From Erigeron canadensis (lineage: Eukaryota; Streptophyta; Magnoliopsida; Asterales; Asteraceae), in assembly GCF_010389155.1 (NCBI RefSeq), contig NC_057767.1:20843723-20907722 (forward strand): a DNA stretch of 64,000 bases, read 5' to 3'. The notes under the pieces were generated by a model. It ran no database searches and was not told the DNA's origin. It saw only the letters and a program-made list of their open reading frames with translations. This document shows positions 39,695 to 52,617 of this stretch, in pieces. Numbering within the stretch: position 1 is the stretch's first letter; every line of letters begins with the position of its first letter. The translations under genes and the position numbers were made by a program.

Positions 39695-40120
39695 CGTGAG
39701 TAAGTACCCGTGCGTTGCGGCGGTGAGATGGTGAGGGTGATAGCTAGGTCAGAGAGTGTGATAGTCAAATGCCTACGACCTTCGCCCTCAGATTTAAAAA
39801 TTCATCGAAAGTATATCGAATGACATCTCTAATGAAAGAGCATGAAATTTTAAGAACACCCATACAATTTTTATAATTTATCGACGTATGATTTTTGAGA
39901 TAAAAGATTTTGAATGAATTGGAGGAATAAATGATTTATGGAGGAGAGAGAAAAAAGATGATTGGTTGAGATTTGAAGAGAGAGAAAGGGTATTATGGTT
40001 ATTTTAGATAAATATAAAATAGATAGAGAGGGGTATTTTGGGGATGTACTTAAAATCAATATTGAAAATTTCAATGTTGAAAATCTGGAAAGAATCTGCT
40101 TTATAATATATAAATATAGA
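39695..40120 (-). mobile_element. Non-autonomous Helitron, tandem copy 2
   Basis: The minus-strand 5' end at 40120 is A|TCTATATTTATATATT. The 3' side near 39695 has acgtgagtaagtacccgtg. By eye it is over 85% similar to copy 1. Both lie just upstream of the WD40 gene. Confidence 0.65.
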
Positions 40121-40394
40121 TATACTCAACATTAATAACCTTCTTTTAAGGTATCACAAGTCAATGAGATTTTTGTGGTTTAAGACTAGTTGAAATATAA
40201 TGGAATTTTTTTGGAACGATTGGTGTAAAACTGTAAATTATAAAATAATATAGCTTATGTTATACACCTCTGGTGATTTGATAGAGTGAGTGTGAATGGA
40301 ATCTTAAAAAAAAGTTACGGAGTACAATGAAACGGAATTTTGAAATCCAAACGACGGCCTCTTCAGTTTAAACTTTAGAAGGAAAGAAGAAAAG

Positions 40395-43300
40395 ATGTTG
40401 GAAGCCCGGAGTCTAAAGAAAGCGATAATACCTTCATCACTCATTGACTTTCCTTCTCCCGCCAATCTTCAATCCAATCGCCTCTCCCTTCATGTATGTA
40501 TATGTGTGTATTTACCTTTCCTTCATTCCTAATTATGATGATTTATATATAATAATAATAATAATAATATGTGATGTGGTCAGGTGAATGAAGATGGAAC
40601 TTCTTGCTGGCTTTATGTGGCCTCTGGTGTCCATGTTTATCGCCTTTTGGTTATCTTTCTCTCTTATAACTTTGTTTCCTTGCTCACAAAATTTGAGACT
40701 TATAAATTATCCGGGTTTGAGAAAACAATGCTCAAAGCCTAAAACAAAGAAAACATCAACACACACGCTCTTATTAACTAAGAATCAGTCCTAGTAAATA
40801 TTGCATTTTCTGTTTAGTTTATTATTTGGCAAAATAATTATAGGAAGTCATGCTAGTTATTCTTGCCGTTAGATGGACATTACTACTTACTGATTAGCTG
40901 AAAGAGTTGTGTCTCGTATAGGCCTCAAAATGCCGACCTAGCACTTCTAAGCGCTTTCCGAGTGTGATTGTATCTAAAGTATCGAACATGATATCGAGTA
41001 CGTTATTTAATACGAGACTATAATCTTGACACATGAATAAATGAAATTATGAAATGGCAAGTGAAAATATGTCATGCTTGTAAGAGAAACCCCGAAAAAT
41101 GGGGAGGTAAAAGAAAATATGAACCTGTATCTCCTAATCTATGTTGGCCTGGTTTGTAGTTTATCATGATTTGCCGTTTGATTTCAACATATTTCCAAAA
41201 TTTTCTTTTCTTTTGTAGGTCTCTTTGAAAGATTCTTCAATTGACGAAGGAAAGGATAGCCTCCTTATACCTGAACTAACTCAGGTGAGCTTTAATAAGA
41301 TTATGTCATTACTCGTGTAGATTGACTGTGCTTCATTTTACCTCAACCCCACCCTCAAATCAATCAGACTTTGATATATATATACACACACACTAATTTC
41401 TGTAACACCCTGCTAAAGAGGAAACACGAGGTGCACAACAAACATAGTATGTAGCACATGACATAGATCACAACACCCCCTATAATTTTACTTACACGAA
41501 CCAAAAGATATAATGTCTGAGGGATGTACCCTTTACAACGCATCAAAATCAAAGATTTACAGACCAAAAGAACTAAACTAATCATGAATATACCATATGT
41601 AATCACTAATCAGTAATTTGTATATTTGAAGGTACTGGACTCCGCCATTGTGAACCGCTGCCCTCATCGGTCAGAAATTCAGACTATAGTATTGAATGAA
41701 ACTGAGAGTATGTGTCCTGCATTTATTGTTTAGTTAAAATATTTCTCATGAAAGTAACTTTTCTTTTTCACTTTCTTTTATGCTAGCTGACATTGTCCAT
41801 ATATTAAATCTTGAGTGTCAAACTTGTACCTATACCATACTTGTTCCTTTTATGTGTTTGTCACTTTGTTGATATTTTTGCTTTAATTTTGAAAATTTAG
41901 TTCATTTGACATTTAGTCTTAGTATGACATATTGACTATGAAAGGGAAGTGAGGGAGTGTAATAGGGTCTGTTGTGTTTTCAGTTTGTTAATCTTATGAT
42001 TCAATATCTGTAGATAGTGATTGCTTAATATTGGGAAGTGTTGACTCCTATGGACATCTTATTGTTTCCAGATTGGACAGTAATGGTAAAGGTACCATTT
42101 TTCTGTTTTTTTTTAATGTTCAAGTAGCATATCTGGTTCCCTATTAATTTTATCTTCCATTTTTTTAAAGTCAATTATGCATGTATTTAGCTAATTTTCA
42201 GATGTTGAAAGGCTTACGTTTTCTGTATCACCTCGGGATTTTGGAGTCGGAGAAGCTGGGTGGGCAGGGCTTTCCTTTAGTCCAAGTCAATGGTCGACGG
42301 TACAACTTATGATCTTTTATGAACTTAATATACTTAATTGTTCTATTAACTGTTTTTCTCTATGGTCTATATTTATCATATCACAAAAATCTCACACACG
42401 GAATATCTAGTACATTGAACAATTACATGACCACATTGACTTGATAACTTATTTGTATATCATCTTACATGATTAAACATGTTTAGTATGTTTTACTCTA
42501 TATTGTCATTGTAAAAGTCTCATCATAACATTAAATACTATAAATGCATAAAACCATAGAACCCATGTCTCTACTTTGTAAGTGTTGAGTCCTATGAAAT
42601 GTAGACAAGAAGAATGGCCGAACCACAAAAGCTTTCTACCACTTGTCATGGAAGTCTAAACTGTTGAATGGCCTAAGCTCTATTCTCTATATTTTGCAAG
42701 CATGTTATATTTGAAGGAGTGTTTAAAAAATCTAGAGTGGTTAACGTGAATTCCATTTCATGCTAGACTATTCTAATGTTGCCTTAAGCATTGTGGATGA
42801 TTTTGAAACCGCACACATTTTGTTGACTTTGTTGACTATAAGAGACACTGATGTCGTAGGAAGCCAGCTTGCTGTAAAAAATAGTAATGGGGAAACATTT
42901 TGCATACACATCGGTAGAGGTGGCAAGAGGGTGGGTAATGGGTTCTGGTTAAAACAGGTAGGTCCATTGTCTGTCAACTATGTTTGCAAAATTTCTATTT
43001 CTTAAATAATAATCCATGCTTCGATTAATGTTATGTAGGAGGTTTTGTGCATTAAAATTACACATGGAGCAACTTCAAATCTGTTTTGACTCCTTTTCTT
43101 TTAGAACGAGATACTAATTTTATAAACCTTTGGACGAATTAGAGATAAATGGATCCCCAAGGCGACCTAATGGAACAAGCCCTAATCCACTAAGAGTAGA
43201 ACGGAATATCTGTAATTTTGGTCTTGTTGAAAATTGACTTTTGCTATTAACAAATGAAAGTGATTTGATCATCATTCTTTCTAGCATCTGCAAGCTCGAC

Positions 43301-46300
43301 TGATCTTTGATATTTCAGACTGCTGTGGCTCATAGCTTTGGCAAGAGTATTGATGTATATGATCAGGATCTTCATCTTCGGACTTTCCGTACGTAAGTTT
43401 TCTCATTTTTCTGTTCATTACACTTTGGTAGTTGGTACATATTACAAAAGCGTTGTTGTCGTAAAAATATGAAGCTCTATTAGGTCCAGCGATCAAGTTA
43501 ATTGCAAGTGTGGTTGATTGCTGCATAAATAAAGAAAAGTTCTGGACCAAGTATAAAGTAATCATTTGACTTGCCAAAAAGGATTTTTTGATTCATAAAT
43601 TATGTAAAAAGGAATTGTCACATATTTGGGACAACCCAACAATGGAAGTATTTATTGCTAAGACAGACGTAATAGCATTATTTTATGCATGAACATGACA
43701 TGAGTTTTTTTATTAACTGCCCACCTGAATATACTTTAGTTTCATAGTTTGAAATTGAGACTTGTATTCCCCTGACCCCTCTATCAATAGATAATCATAT
43801 GCAATATCAAGTAGCAAGGAAGTCGAAGATGATATCATGGATTTTTTAAACATGTAGAAAGATGGTCCCTTTATGAAAAAGAAGAGTATCACATTTCAGA
43901 CAGCAAAAGATAATTTTGTTTTTGTAATCTCCAACCGTCTTCATTTGATTTACTTTTTTATCCAACTTTGACCACCTTCTTGATTCTAATACTAGTGGAC
44001 AAATCCATGAAATTTTATGTTTCAATCCAATTTCTTAGAGTCCAAACAGTTGTTAGGTCTGTGTTTGGTTGGTGATATAACCAACTTTCACCCTTAAAAT
44101 TTCAGAAGAAATTTTAAAACTTGGAACATGTTGAAACATTTTCATTTACTCGTAGCTGTTTTGCTATTTGTCACTCTTTTGGTTATGCCTTAAGTAGTGA
44201 AAGTTGCTTAGCATCATCAGTTGAAATTTGGAAAGCCTTGAGGCCAGTTTGTTTAGACATTATGTTTTATGTCCATATGGTGCTTTCCTTTCATTAATAG
44301 GGACCTAACCAAAAGAAAAAAAATTGGATCCTAAAAAATGTAAACATGTGACTAAATAAAAAGAAGTCACTCATGTTGGTATTAGTGATAATAGAGTATC
44401 AGATCTTTCCATTTTCACACACTCTGGACCTAAATAAAAAGAAACTGGCATGAGTGTCGCCTAATGTTGCATTCTCATTGCAGATTGTGGTACCCTACAG
44501 CAGTAAACTTTGTACAAAACTTATACAGTGGCAATGAGAGTTCAATATTGGCTGTTACAGAAGGCTGCCAGGTACTTCAAATACTAACTAAGCATGTTCA
44601 GGAGTATTTTCATCAATTCCTATAGAATAGAAGAGCTTGAAATGTTGATTGAGCCTGTTAAACTTTTTTGCTCTAAGGATCTGTGAGGCCCTCGCTATGC
44701 AACCACGGACTCCTTTTATGAGTTATAGAAAGTGGTGAATCCCATGTTGCCAAATGAAAATAGGATTTAATGTCGGAAAATGTCATCTTAATGTAGGGAG
44801 CTTCGTTATCGTACCGGGTGCTCATTGGTTCCCTTTTTTTTGTGTGTGTGGAAAACTCTCATATATTTATTTGTCTGATAAATAATGCAATGGGTTATCT
44901 CTTTGAATCATTTCAATTGTTATGTAATTTCTTATTTCTTCGATCTCTTCCAGCTGTCAATATGGGACGTGAGATTAAAAGAAAAAGGTGGGTGTGTGCA
45001 CAGAATTTGTGGTTCAGTTGGAGACGTATTATATGCAGTTTGCAACTCCTCAAGTGGTAATATTGCAGTTGGTGGATCTGATCGTACTATGACTATCTAT
45101 GATCCCCGCAGGTTGTGTATGCTCTTACTGATCTTAAAATTATTTTTCTGAACATACAAGGTAAATCTTAAGGATGAAGGAAAGGGGTAGATACTGAAAA
45201 AAACACAAAAATGCACTTTTGATTGTTGAAAGTTGAACAAATGAACACTTCAATTCTTGTACTCTTGTGATTTAGCTTGTTTGTTTAATTAGCATTTCCT
45301 GCAAGTTAAGGTTTTAAGATATTGAATCTATCATCATCTGCCTGCTGGTTCTATATGAAGTACTTAAGTTTGTAATGACTCAAAGCTGATATTCTTCTGA
45401 TCTATTTGGTGTAGATGGGCAGCTGTATCAAGATGGGTGAACTGCTCAAAATATGAGGTCGGTTAAGTCCCAGTTTTAGTTGTGTTTATTTGCATCTTTT
45501 GTTAATGGAAGGTAAATAGATCAATGACAAAATAAAGATCGTTAGAAAGTTTCTTAGTTTTCTAAATATTGTCATTGCTATGTGAAGTTAAATATTGCTT
45601 GATATCCATGAAAACTAGTGGGTGCTTGCATAATAGTTGCAACATTTTTCGGTTCTTTTAACTCTGAAGTTATATTTTATATTTTCAGATAACTGGGATA
45701 TCTTTCTCTTCAGTTGACTCTAATTATGCCTACATCCAAGGAGTTGATTATGAGGTGGGTAACCTAAACTTCTGAAATTTTGTGATATTGAGCTTGATAC
45801 AAGGTTACACCTTTGTAACTGTGAAGGTCATGGGTTCACGTCTCACTTTTAGAGCAATCACATTTTGCAAAGTCAAAGAGCCCTGGCTCAGGGTGCATCA
45901 CCTTTTCACTTCAATTTTGAGGTGGGTATAAGGATCGATCTGTGGTGTTGGTTAACAGACCTGGTACAAAACGTGTAAATACTGGTACATGTCAACGCAG
46001 CCTCTTCTATGACTAGTTGACCAGAATCACTTTAATTTTGAATTTTTTGTAAATAGTGTGCATGCTAAATAGGATTCAGCAAATTGTATATCATTACAAT
46101 TGTGATGTATTAACTTCTTTTGTACGCATTTTTGGACGAATTTTGACCCGTTTAGCCCTCGTTTTTTCGAAGGTGAGTTGAATCCACACACCCATTTTGC
46201 ATGTATGTCTCAATTGAGACTTGAATCCACAACTTTATGGTTGGGCCGCCTAATTACTGCTAGTCCTTTGATCCATTTGGCCCGTTTCATTTTACCTCTT

Positions 46301-47119
46301 TCTTTTCTTTTCTTTTTCTTTTTTTTTTTTTTGTATTCACCCGTTTGACTATTTCGACTTTGCTCATGAGTAAGTAGGTTAAAGTTTGCTACCTCTACTT
46401 AATTTATCCTAAAAATTCGTCATGGATGAGTGCTTTGCAGGTATTTTGTGGACAATGGAAAGAAAATAAGAAAGCGTTTTCATTTAGAGGCGATTCAAAT
46501 TGGCTTGGTTTTAGTAAGGTAATCGTATCTTCTTCTGCAACATTTCAGTTCTCTTTATTTTTGTAGAATTTTTTTCAGTTCTTTGATCTTCATTTCATTG
46601 TTCTGGCAATATCTTGGGAATGCTAAGATCAAAGTTCTCATATCTATAATTGGATCTAGTGATAATGTTGGCTGGTTATGTGAAGTAGATATGGTATTAT
46701 TGATCCATTCTGTTATTTTAATAATGTTGTCTTTACTTGATTAATTAACTTATATATTTGATATCTTAAAAAGTGATGAAAAACGTGTTTCCAAGTTAAC
46801 CCGACCCATCTTGGCACTTCTTATGTGAAGCTTAGTGCATGATACTTCTGTAGATTTATATTCGATCAAAGAGACACCTGTTGGTTACTTGGTTAAAGAA
46901 CTAGGATTAAGGGAGTTGGTTGCTTTGCTTACGAAAATCCGAACCCCTCTATAATCAAAAGATTCAATTTTGATACTTATATAATGATGTACTTATTGTT
47001 TGGTATTTTCACAAAATTTATGATTGATACTGCAGTGTCAGAACAGGGATGTTTTGGGGGGATGGTGCGATTCTGGCAGCATATTTGTAGCTGATGTAGT
47101 TGAAGGTAAAGAAAGATGA
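40395..47119 (+). CDS. WD40-repeat (transducin-like) protein
   Basis: Thirteen exons: 40395-40493, 40584-40649, 41219-41284, 41632-41707, 42014-42085, 42202-42299, 43319-43392, 44484-44571, 44954-45111, 45415-45457, 45689-45754, 46441-46518, 47036-47119. They sum to 1,068 nt, 355 residues, all GT-AG and in phase. WD40 signs are LSIWDVR (about 214-220), TIYDPRR (about 259-266), a repeat-like LILGSVDSYGHLIV, GLSFSPS and SGSIFVADV near the end. Such proteins form beta-propellers that act as binding platforms; the partner is unknown and I do not assign a family name. The start is the first ATG of a frame that splices cleanly into exon 2. The 3' end is uncertain: the last exon stops at TGA 47117-47119 soon after a donor-like aag|GTAAAG, and another exon may lie at 50274-50384. 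Introns hold hAT-like debris (for example 42743-42960). Confidence 0.85.
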
Positions 47120-48085
47120 AGCGTAGGTTTCAATTGTATTTTCATTTAGCAACCGCCAAGTGTCAATGTAGCACTAATCCTCTGCATTTTGGTAGTACTA
47201 CTTCATAGTGTGCACTGTGTAGCTCAACATAACATTTGCATGTTATTTGATACATTCTATAGTGTGAACAAGTATGGAGACATTGGGTTTCCTTGTCTTA
47301 GCCCTCGTTTACCTATGAAGTATCCATGTAGTCCCCAATTAATACTAATATCCCAAGATTTCTTGAAGAAAGCAGCTGAAAAAGCCGCCCGGGCCCAGTA
47401 ATTTTCCATCTCCAATGGAGAACATAGCAGCCTTGACTTCTTTTTTTTGGTAACCTCTCTAATCATGATATCAGCTGTGTCGATGAAGTTTATTCACAAA
47501 CAGCCCACTGCTTATTAAGGGAGACACCTGAGCAATGCACCCCATAAATTTCATATAATGGTCAACAAAAAAGCCGATGAAACTGAATCACCCTATGAGC
47601 AATATTCTGCTCATCATGTACAGTCTCAAATTCTCAATCTGAGAACTGTTAGACCTCTCCTTCACCACATCGTGGAACAAGCGAGTATTACTAATTACTA
47701 TCCTCATTACACTATTCCAAATAAAATAAAATTACTATCCCCATTACTCAAATCAACCTTTGTTTTTTTGATTTATCTCTCCTCATCAATTACAACATCG
47801 TTGAAATCACGAAGATAATGGGCATTTTCTAGTCTCAGATCCTCCAAGTCCGGGTTCAAGTTCAACTGTTTTTGGACCTCGTCCAATTCAAACCTAAAAA
47901 ATTTAACTTTTTCATGCAAACTTCCTTGTTTCCACATATCAAGGCATTAGGAGGCTTTTTTGAGGGCCTTAAGCTTGTGCGTGATTTTGAACATGGAACC
48001 CATCCCGAAAACAAGATATGACTCAGCACATTATTATTTCTGGACCTTCACAACAACTAAGGTTTATAAATCAATTTGACTGCAA
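47120..48085. other. Downstream of the WD40 stop; no further gene
   Basis: It may be 3' untranslated or intron sequence of the WD40 gene. Read on the minus strand, 47257-47466 gives [16 protein letters not shown], the reverse-transcriptase palm motif of a plant LINE, so a small LINE remnant is probable here. Confidence 0.5.
47257..47466 (-). pseudogene. LINE reverse-transcriptase fragment
   Basis: The 69-codon reading starts [18 protein letters not shown] and ends [28 protein letters not shown]. The [13 protein letters not shown] block is typical of non-LTR (LINE) reverse transcriptases of plants. Only this motif is left; upstream and downstream domains are missing. Confidence 0.75.
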
Positions 48086-49444
48086 ATATTTTTGCAGGTT
48101 TATTTACTAGGTTCCTATGAGAGTACTATTAAGTTGAAGTTTTTACGGTTCACCTACAGGCACGAAAAGGTGACTAGGTGCTCATTAGTTCCTTTTTTGG
48201 AAAGTCTGCATATATCAGGAAAATCATAAGGAAAGGATTAGATTTATAAAAAACACAAAATAGTACCTTTGATCATTGAAATGAATTTACACTTTAATTC
48301 ATGTACTTCAAGCTAAGGGTATAAGATATTGATCCTTTCAACATCTGGCTAACTGGTTCTACATGTAGTGCTTAAGTTTGTAAAGGACTTAATGCTGATA
48401 TTCTTCTGGAATATTTGGTGTAGATGGTCAGCCCTATCATGATATAGGTGAACTGCTCAAAATATGAGGTTTATGAAGTCCCAATTTTAGCTGTGTTTAT
48501 TTGCATCTTTTGTAATGGAAGGTATATAGATCAATAACTATTTGCATCTTCCGAAAGTTTGTGATCTTCAGCTTGATGTAATTGAGAAGCTCATGGGTTC
48601 AAGTATATCTTTCAAAGCAATTGCAATGTTAGAACGTCAAAGAGCCCTGGCTCAGAGTGCATTACCTTTTATCTTCAGTTTTGAGGTTGGAAAACGGGTG
48701 GATCTGTGGGGATGGGTAACAGAATTCGGACAAACGTGTAATTACTGGTACAGGTCAAAGCGACCTCTACCATGACTAGTTACCAGAATTAAATTAATTT
48801 CCGATTCTCTGTAAACAGTGTGCATGCTAAATATGATCAAGAAAACTGTATTATTACAATAGTGATGGAATAACTACTTTTGTACGTTTTTTAGACTAGT
48901 TTTGACCCGTTGAATCGTCTTTTTTCTAAAGGCGAGGATGGTGTGCATATTTGTAGCTGATGTAGTTGAAGGTAAAGAAAGATGAAGCGCAGGTTTCTTG
49001 TTTCATTTGTATCTTCGTTAATGGAACACTAACCCTTTGCATCTTGATAATACTACTTCACATTGTGTAACTCAATAGAACATTTGCATGTTATTTTTTA
49101 GATACAATGTATTCAAGAAAACGTTTCAAGAATACATTTAATTGTAAGAAAGATTCATGGTCAAAGTGTGTATGCTAAAGATGGTGGAAGATAATTTGAA
49201 TGTATGTCAACTCAAAACATGACTTTTTCTATGTTAAGAAAATAATGTATATGCTTTCTAAAGATTAAAGACCACTGATCTAGTCTTTACTGTTTTATTA
49301 CCAAATAACCCTTTGAAGGGTAATAGGAGACAGAAATAGTCAACATCTGGTATTAAGATCAAAGACTGTCTCATGTATTGACAGTCCAGACTTGACACTT
49401 AATTGGTGATTCAAAGGTTTTCTTGTGGAAAATATCATTTAACA

Positions 49445-49704
49445 CTAGCATGGTACCCGCGTAATGCGACGGCAGTGGCCGCGACGGCGGTCTGATGTTG
49501 TCGGCGACGGGTGGAGATGGCAACGACTATTAACGGTGGTGACGGTGTTGAGTGGTGCAAGTTGATGTAAATGCGAATAATGTGAAGGTGGTGGTGTAAA
49601 TACTTTAGAAGATAAAAGACTCATGATGTAAATTTATTTATTAAGGGTAAAATAGTCATTTCACAACTTTTTTTTCAACAAGAGTGTATAATCTTTATAT
49701 AATA
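49445..49704 (-). mobile_element. Short non-autonomous Helitron
   Basis: The minus-strand 3' end is gcattacgcgggtaccatg + CTAG|T at 49445. The body matches the plus-strand element at 58293-58606 at both ends (shared: gcattac..gggtaccatgct and tataaa.attat.cac). The 5' end abuts the next Helitron. Confidence 0.7.
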
Positions 49705-50154
49705 CGAGAGATAATGCCCGCGCGTTGCAACAGTAAGATGGTGGGGTGGTAGGTAATAGGAGGTGATAAGACATAGAGTATGATAGTCAAATGCCTTAGC
49801 CGTACGCCCTCGAATTTGAAAATTGGTCGAAAGTATATCGAATGACATCTCTAATGAAAGAGTACGAAGTTTTAAGAACACCCATACAATTTTTATAATT
49901 TATCGATATACGGTTTTTGAGATAAAAGATCTTGAATAAATTAGAGGAATAAAATGATTTATGGAGGAGAGAGAAAAAATGAGTGGTTGAGATTTGAGAA
50001 AAGAGAGAAGAATGAGTAGTTGATATTTAAAGGTATTATATTAGGTGGATATGTTTAAATTAGTGAATAAAAAAGAGGGGCAATTTAGGTACTTCAATTC
50101 ATCTTTTGATAATTTTAAAAAAAAAAGGGCCCTCCTTTATAATATAGTATTAGA
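49705..50154 (-). mobile_element. Non-autonomous Helitron of the 39233/39695 family
   Basis: The minus-strand 5' end is A|TCTAATACTATATTATAAAG at 50154 and the 3' end CTCG|T at 49705. The interior (gtatatcgaatgacatctct, tttatggaggagagagaaaa) matches the tandem pair at 39.2-40.1 kb. About 450 bp. Confidence 0.75.
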
Positions 50155-50273
50155 TAAGTATAGTTATAGAAGTATAGATTTTCACTGTGGGTTTAATTGT
50201 AAATATGTTTAACACTTTAACATTTTGACCAAAAGGTCAAAACTATCTTAATATGCTTAACATCATTTTGCAG

Positions 50274-50384
50274 ACATCTTTCAAAATTGTTGACAGTGGG
50301 ATTGGATCGTCGATGTATGTTACACGCTTCATGCCAAGAAACGTTAGTCCGAATGACACATTACAAGCAGATTTTGGTTTGTAA
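50274..50384 (+). other. Candidate last exon of the WD40 gene
   Basis: ttttgCAG precedes a 36-codon open reading (TSFKIVDSGIGSSMYVTRF ... DFGL) that ends at TAA 50382-50384. It fits in phase if exon 13 uses the weaker donor at 47096 (GAT|GTAGTT), but not with the stronger donor at 47106. If real, the last intron is 3.2 kb and contains the duplication and two Helitrons. Confidence 0.35.
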
Positions 50385-51247
50385 ACCAAGTAAAGATATA
50401 TCAACTATCTTTTTGGATTAAATACATTAGAAGGTGAGATTATAGCGTGTGTTTGGAATGAAATTGATTCTATGAAGTATACCTCATTGTGGTGACCACC
50501 CAAATATCGAATTTGTGGGTCACCAAACAGAGTGATTTTGAGGTAGTCAATTGAAGTCGACATTACATGAATCATACTATGAAGCTCCATTTATATACAG
50601 ACATTTTATCCAAAATCTTTATCAATATCGCACCCCAAAAATCACCAGTTTTTTTTTTCTTTACCATATCACAAAATAAGCGACATATGAGAACAATTAC
50701 CTTTCTTTCACCAATAGCAATCCTAAGAACTATAATCTCGTTTTTGTAATTAAGCATAGTACCCGCGCGTTGCGGCGACATTTTATATTATTTTTTTGGA
50801 TGAATATATTGGTTACAGAGTCTGTCAAAAATATAAATTATGAGATTATGTCGATTGTTTTAAAACTATATAGAAAGTTCAATATTAATTAAATTAGAAT
50901 CAAATATAAATTGATAACAAAAATAGTAAACTAATATAATAAAGCAAAAAATAAACCAATATAATATTTATACATACACTAAATAGTGTTGTAGTGTGTG
51001 GAGGGACATTTTGGGGAAAAAAATATGCTTAAAGTCTTAATTTAATACTCTTTATAAGGGGTTAAAAGGGTTAAAGATAAAGATAAATAAATAGCATTAC
51101 TATTTTTTACCAAACATACACGAAATAAAAAAAATTAAGATGTCTAAATCAATTAAGTAGACATGTCGTCATTTTATATTTCTAGAACTTAATTGTACTT
51201 AGCTAAATTAATTAATCTCATATTAACAAAAACATAAATTTATTTTA
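50385..51247. other. No gene; Helitron-end debris
   Basis: tagtacccgcgcgttgcggc at 50757-50776 is another Helitron 3'-end relic. The rest is AT-rich. Confidence 0.4.
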
Positions 51248-51410
51248 GGCGCCTGGTATCCCGACCATATTTTTGGTAACCCGATCAGACTATTAATGAC
51301 AGGGGGCTCGCTATTACTCATTTGTCATTATAGACATGGGGGTCCACACTATTTTGGAGCGATCTGGTCGAGATACCAAAAACTTTGGTTGGGATACACC
51401 ATCCGTTATT
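51248..51410. mobile_element. Foldback MITE
   Basis: ctggtatcccgaccatattt near 51252 pairs with the inverted text around 51370-51407 (gataccaaaaactttggttg). Arms are about 35-40 bp with mismatches, around a GC-rich loop. Confidence 0.65.
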
Positions 51411-51457
51411 TTAATCAAATGGATATAATCTCAAGATGCTAATCATTAAGGAGAAAA

Positions 51458-51622
51458 GTGAGTATGAGACTGTTATGCATCCAACTTGGATAGAAAAACC
51501 CCTCACATACCAATATTTTAATATTTTGAATAAATGTTTGTCCCATATGATTTTTATGATTTAAAAAAGGTATGTGAAAAGTTTTTTACCTAACTTAGGT
51601 GTATAACAGTCTCATATTCCCT
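51458..51622. mobile_element. MITE family M1, copy 2
   Basis: Arms gagtatgagactgttatgca and, reversed, gaatatgagactgttataca, followed by paired cctcacatacc / ggtatgtgaaa segments. Same plan as 37393-37569. Confidence 0.65.
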
Positions 51623-52555
51623 ACCTCATCATTAAATTAGTTATGCTACAATACTTTGGCTTTGGAAAGTAGTTCTTATGTCTTTGTCATGATTTAAACG
51701 TCGTGAATTGAATACGAATTTAAAGTTTATATATCACCATCATGGATTCTAATATTTGATCTATAATATTAAAAGAAGGGAAGTGATATTCGTACCATTT
51801 ATTTTGATGTATGTACTACAGTTGTGTATTACTGATTTGTACAGTTAGTTATATAGTTTGTATATGATGACACATTTATAAAAAATGATGGTACTAATTT
51901 AAGTTCCAAGGAATATATGAAGTATGCTTGACCGAGGAACAACAAATTCATTTATAAAAACTTTAAGCATGCATAAGAGTTACTATCGTAGTTACGTTCC
52001 ATTTAATTCTCTACTAACAAGGAGTAAATTACACGAATGGTTTTTGATTTTTTGTTGGTTTGTCAAATACTACATATTTTGTACTAATAAATATGGTAAT
52101 TAGGTAATTATTAAGTGAAAAATGCTAAAAGCAGTATTTTAACGTGCATAAAAAAAAATCTCCCCTTTCATACTAAAGGAGAAAAGTCGAGTGACATTAC
52201 AAACTTGAGTTGTCAACAAAACAAGGCTTCCGCATAGGAACTATGACATCAAGTTGTAGGTATTTGATGGTGTTTTTAGTGTGTGTGAAGGCTTTGGTGG
52301 GTCTTTTGAATTTTGAAAATGAAAAGGAAGAGAGTGGAGGGAGAATGGAGTTGAATTTTGAAAATGAAAAGGAAGAGAGTGGAGGGAGAAGGGAGAGAGA
52401 AATAAAAATATTTTATATTCATTCATTACATTAGAATATCTAAAATCTTTATACTCCATTTTCTTTCATCTCTTTATCTTATCCATATGAATACATATAT
52501 ATCTATAAATCGAGTTGGTATATATATATATATATAAAGCTTCTGATGATAAACT

Positions 52556-52591
<36 letters not shown>

Positions 52592-52617
52592 CGATGATGA
52601 TGATGATGATGATGATA
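52556..52617. repeat. (GAT)n microsatellite
   Basis: About 20 GAT units with one gac interruption. It gives a poly-Asp or poly-Ser frame by translation only. A (TA)n run lies at about 52520-52536. Confidence 0.97.

Larger units (their letters stand above)
45180..49100 (+). repeat. Degenerate internal duplication of the WD40 gene
   Basis: 48090-48780 repeats the region 45160-46030, including exon 10 (ggtgaactgctcaaaatatg at 45436 and 48449) and the flanking intron words tggttctacat/tatatgaag and agagccctggctcag. 48935-49100 repeats the end of exon 13 (catatttgtagctgatgtag) and its 3' flank near 47165-47250. The second copy has lost reading frames. Confidence 0.8.

Noticed and set aside
42760..42960. 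Possible extra exon in WD40 intron 6 (tag|actatt ... aaacag|gtaggt)
   Set aside because: In phase it gives a stop after six codons, and its end (ggtggcaagagggtgggtaa) looks like common hAT-type MITE text; exons 6 and 7 join cleanly without it.
45785..46030. tRNA-like SINE (box-B-like gtcatgggttcacgtctc)
   Set aside because: No box A, tail or target duplication could be set; a second copy at about 48560 is explained by the local duplication.
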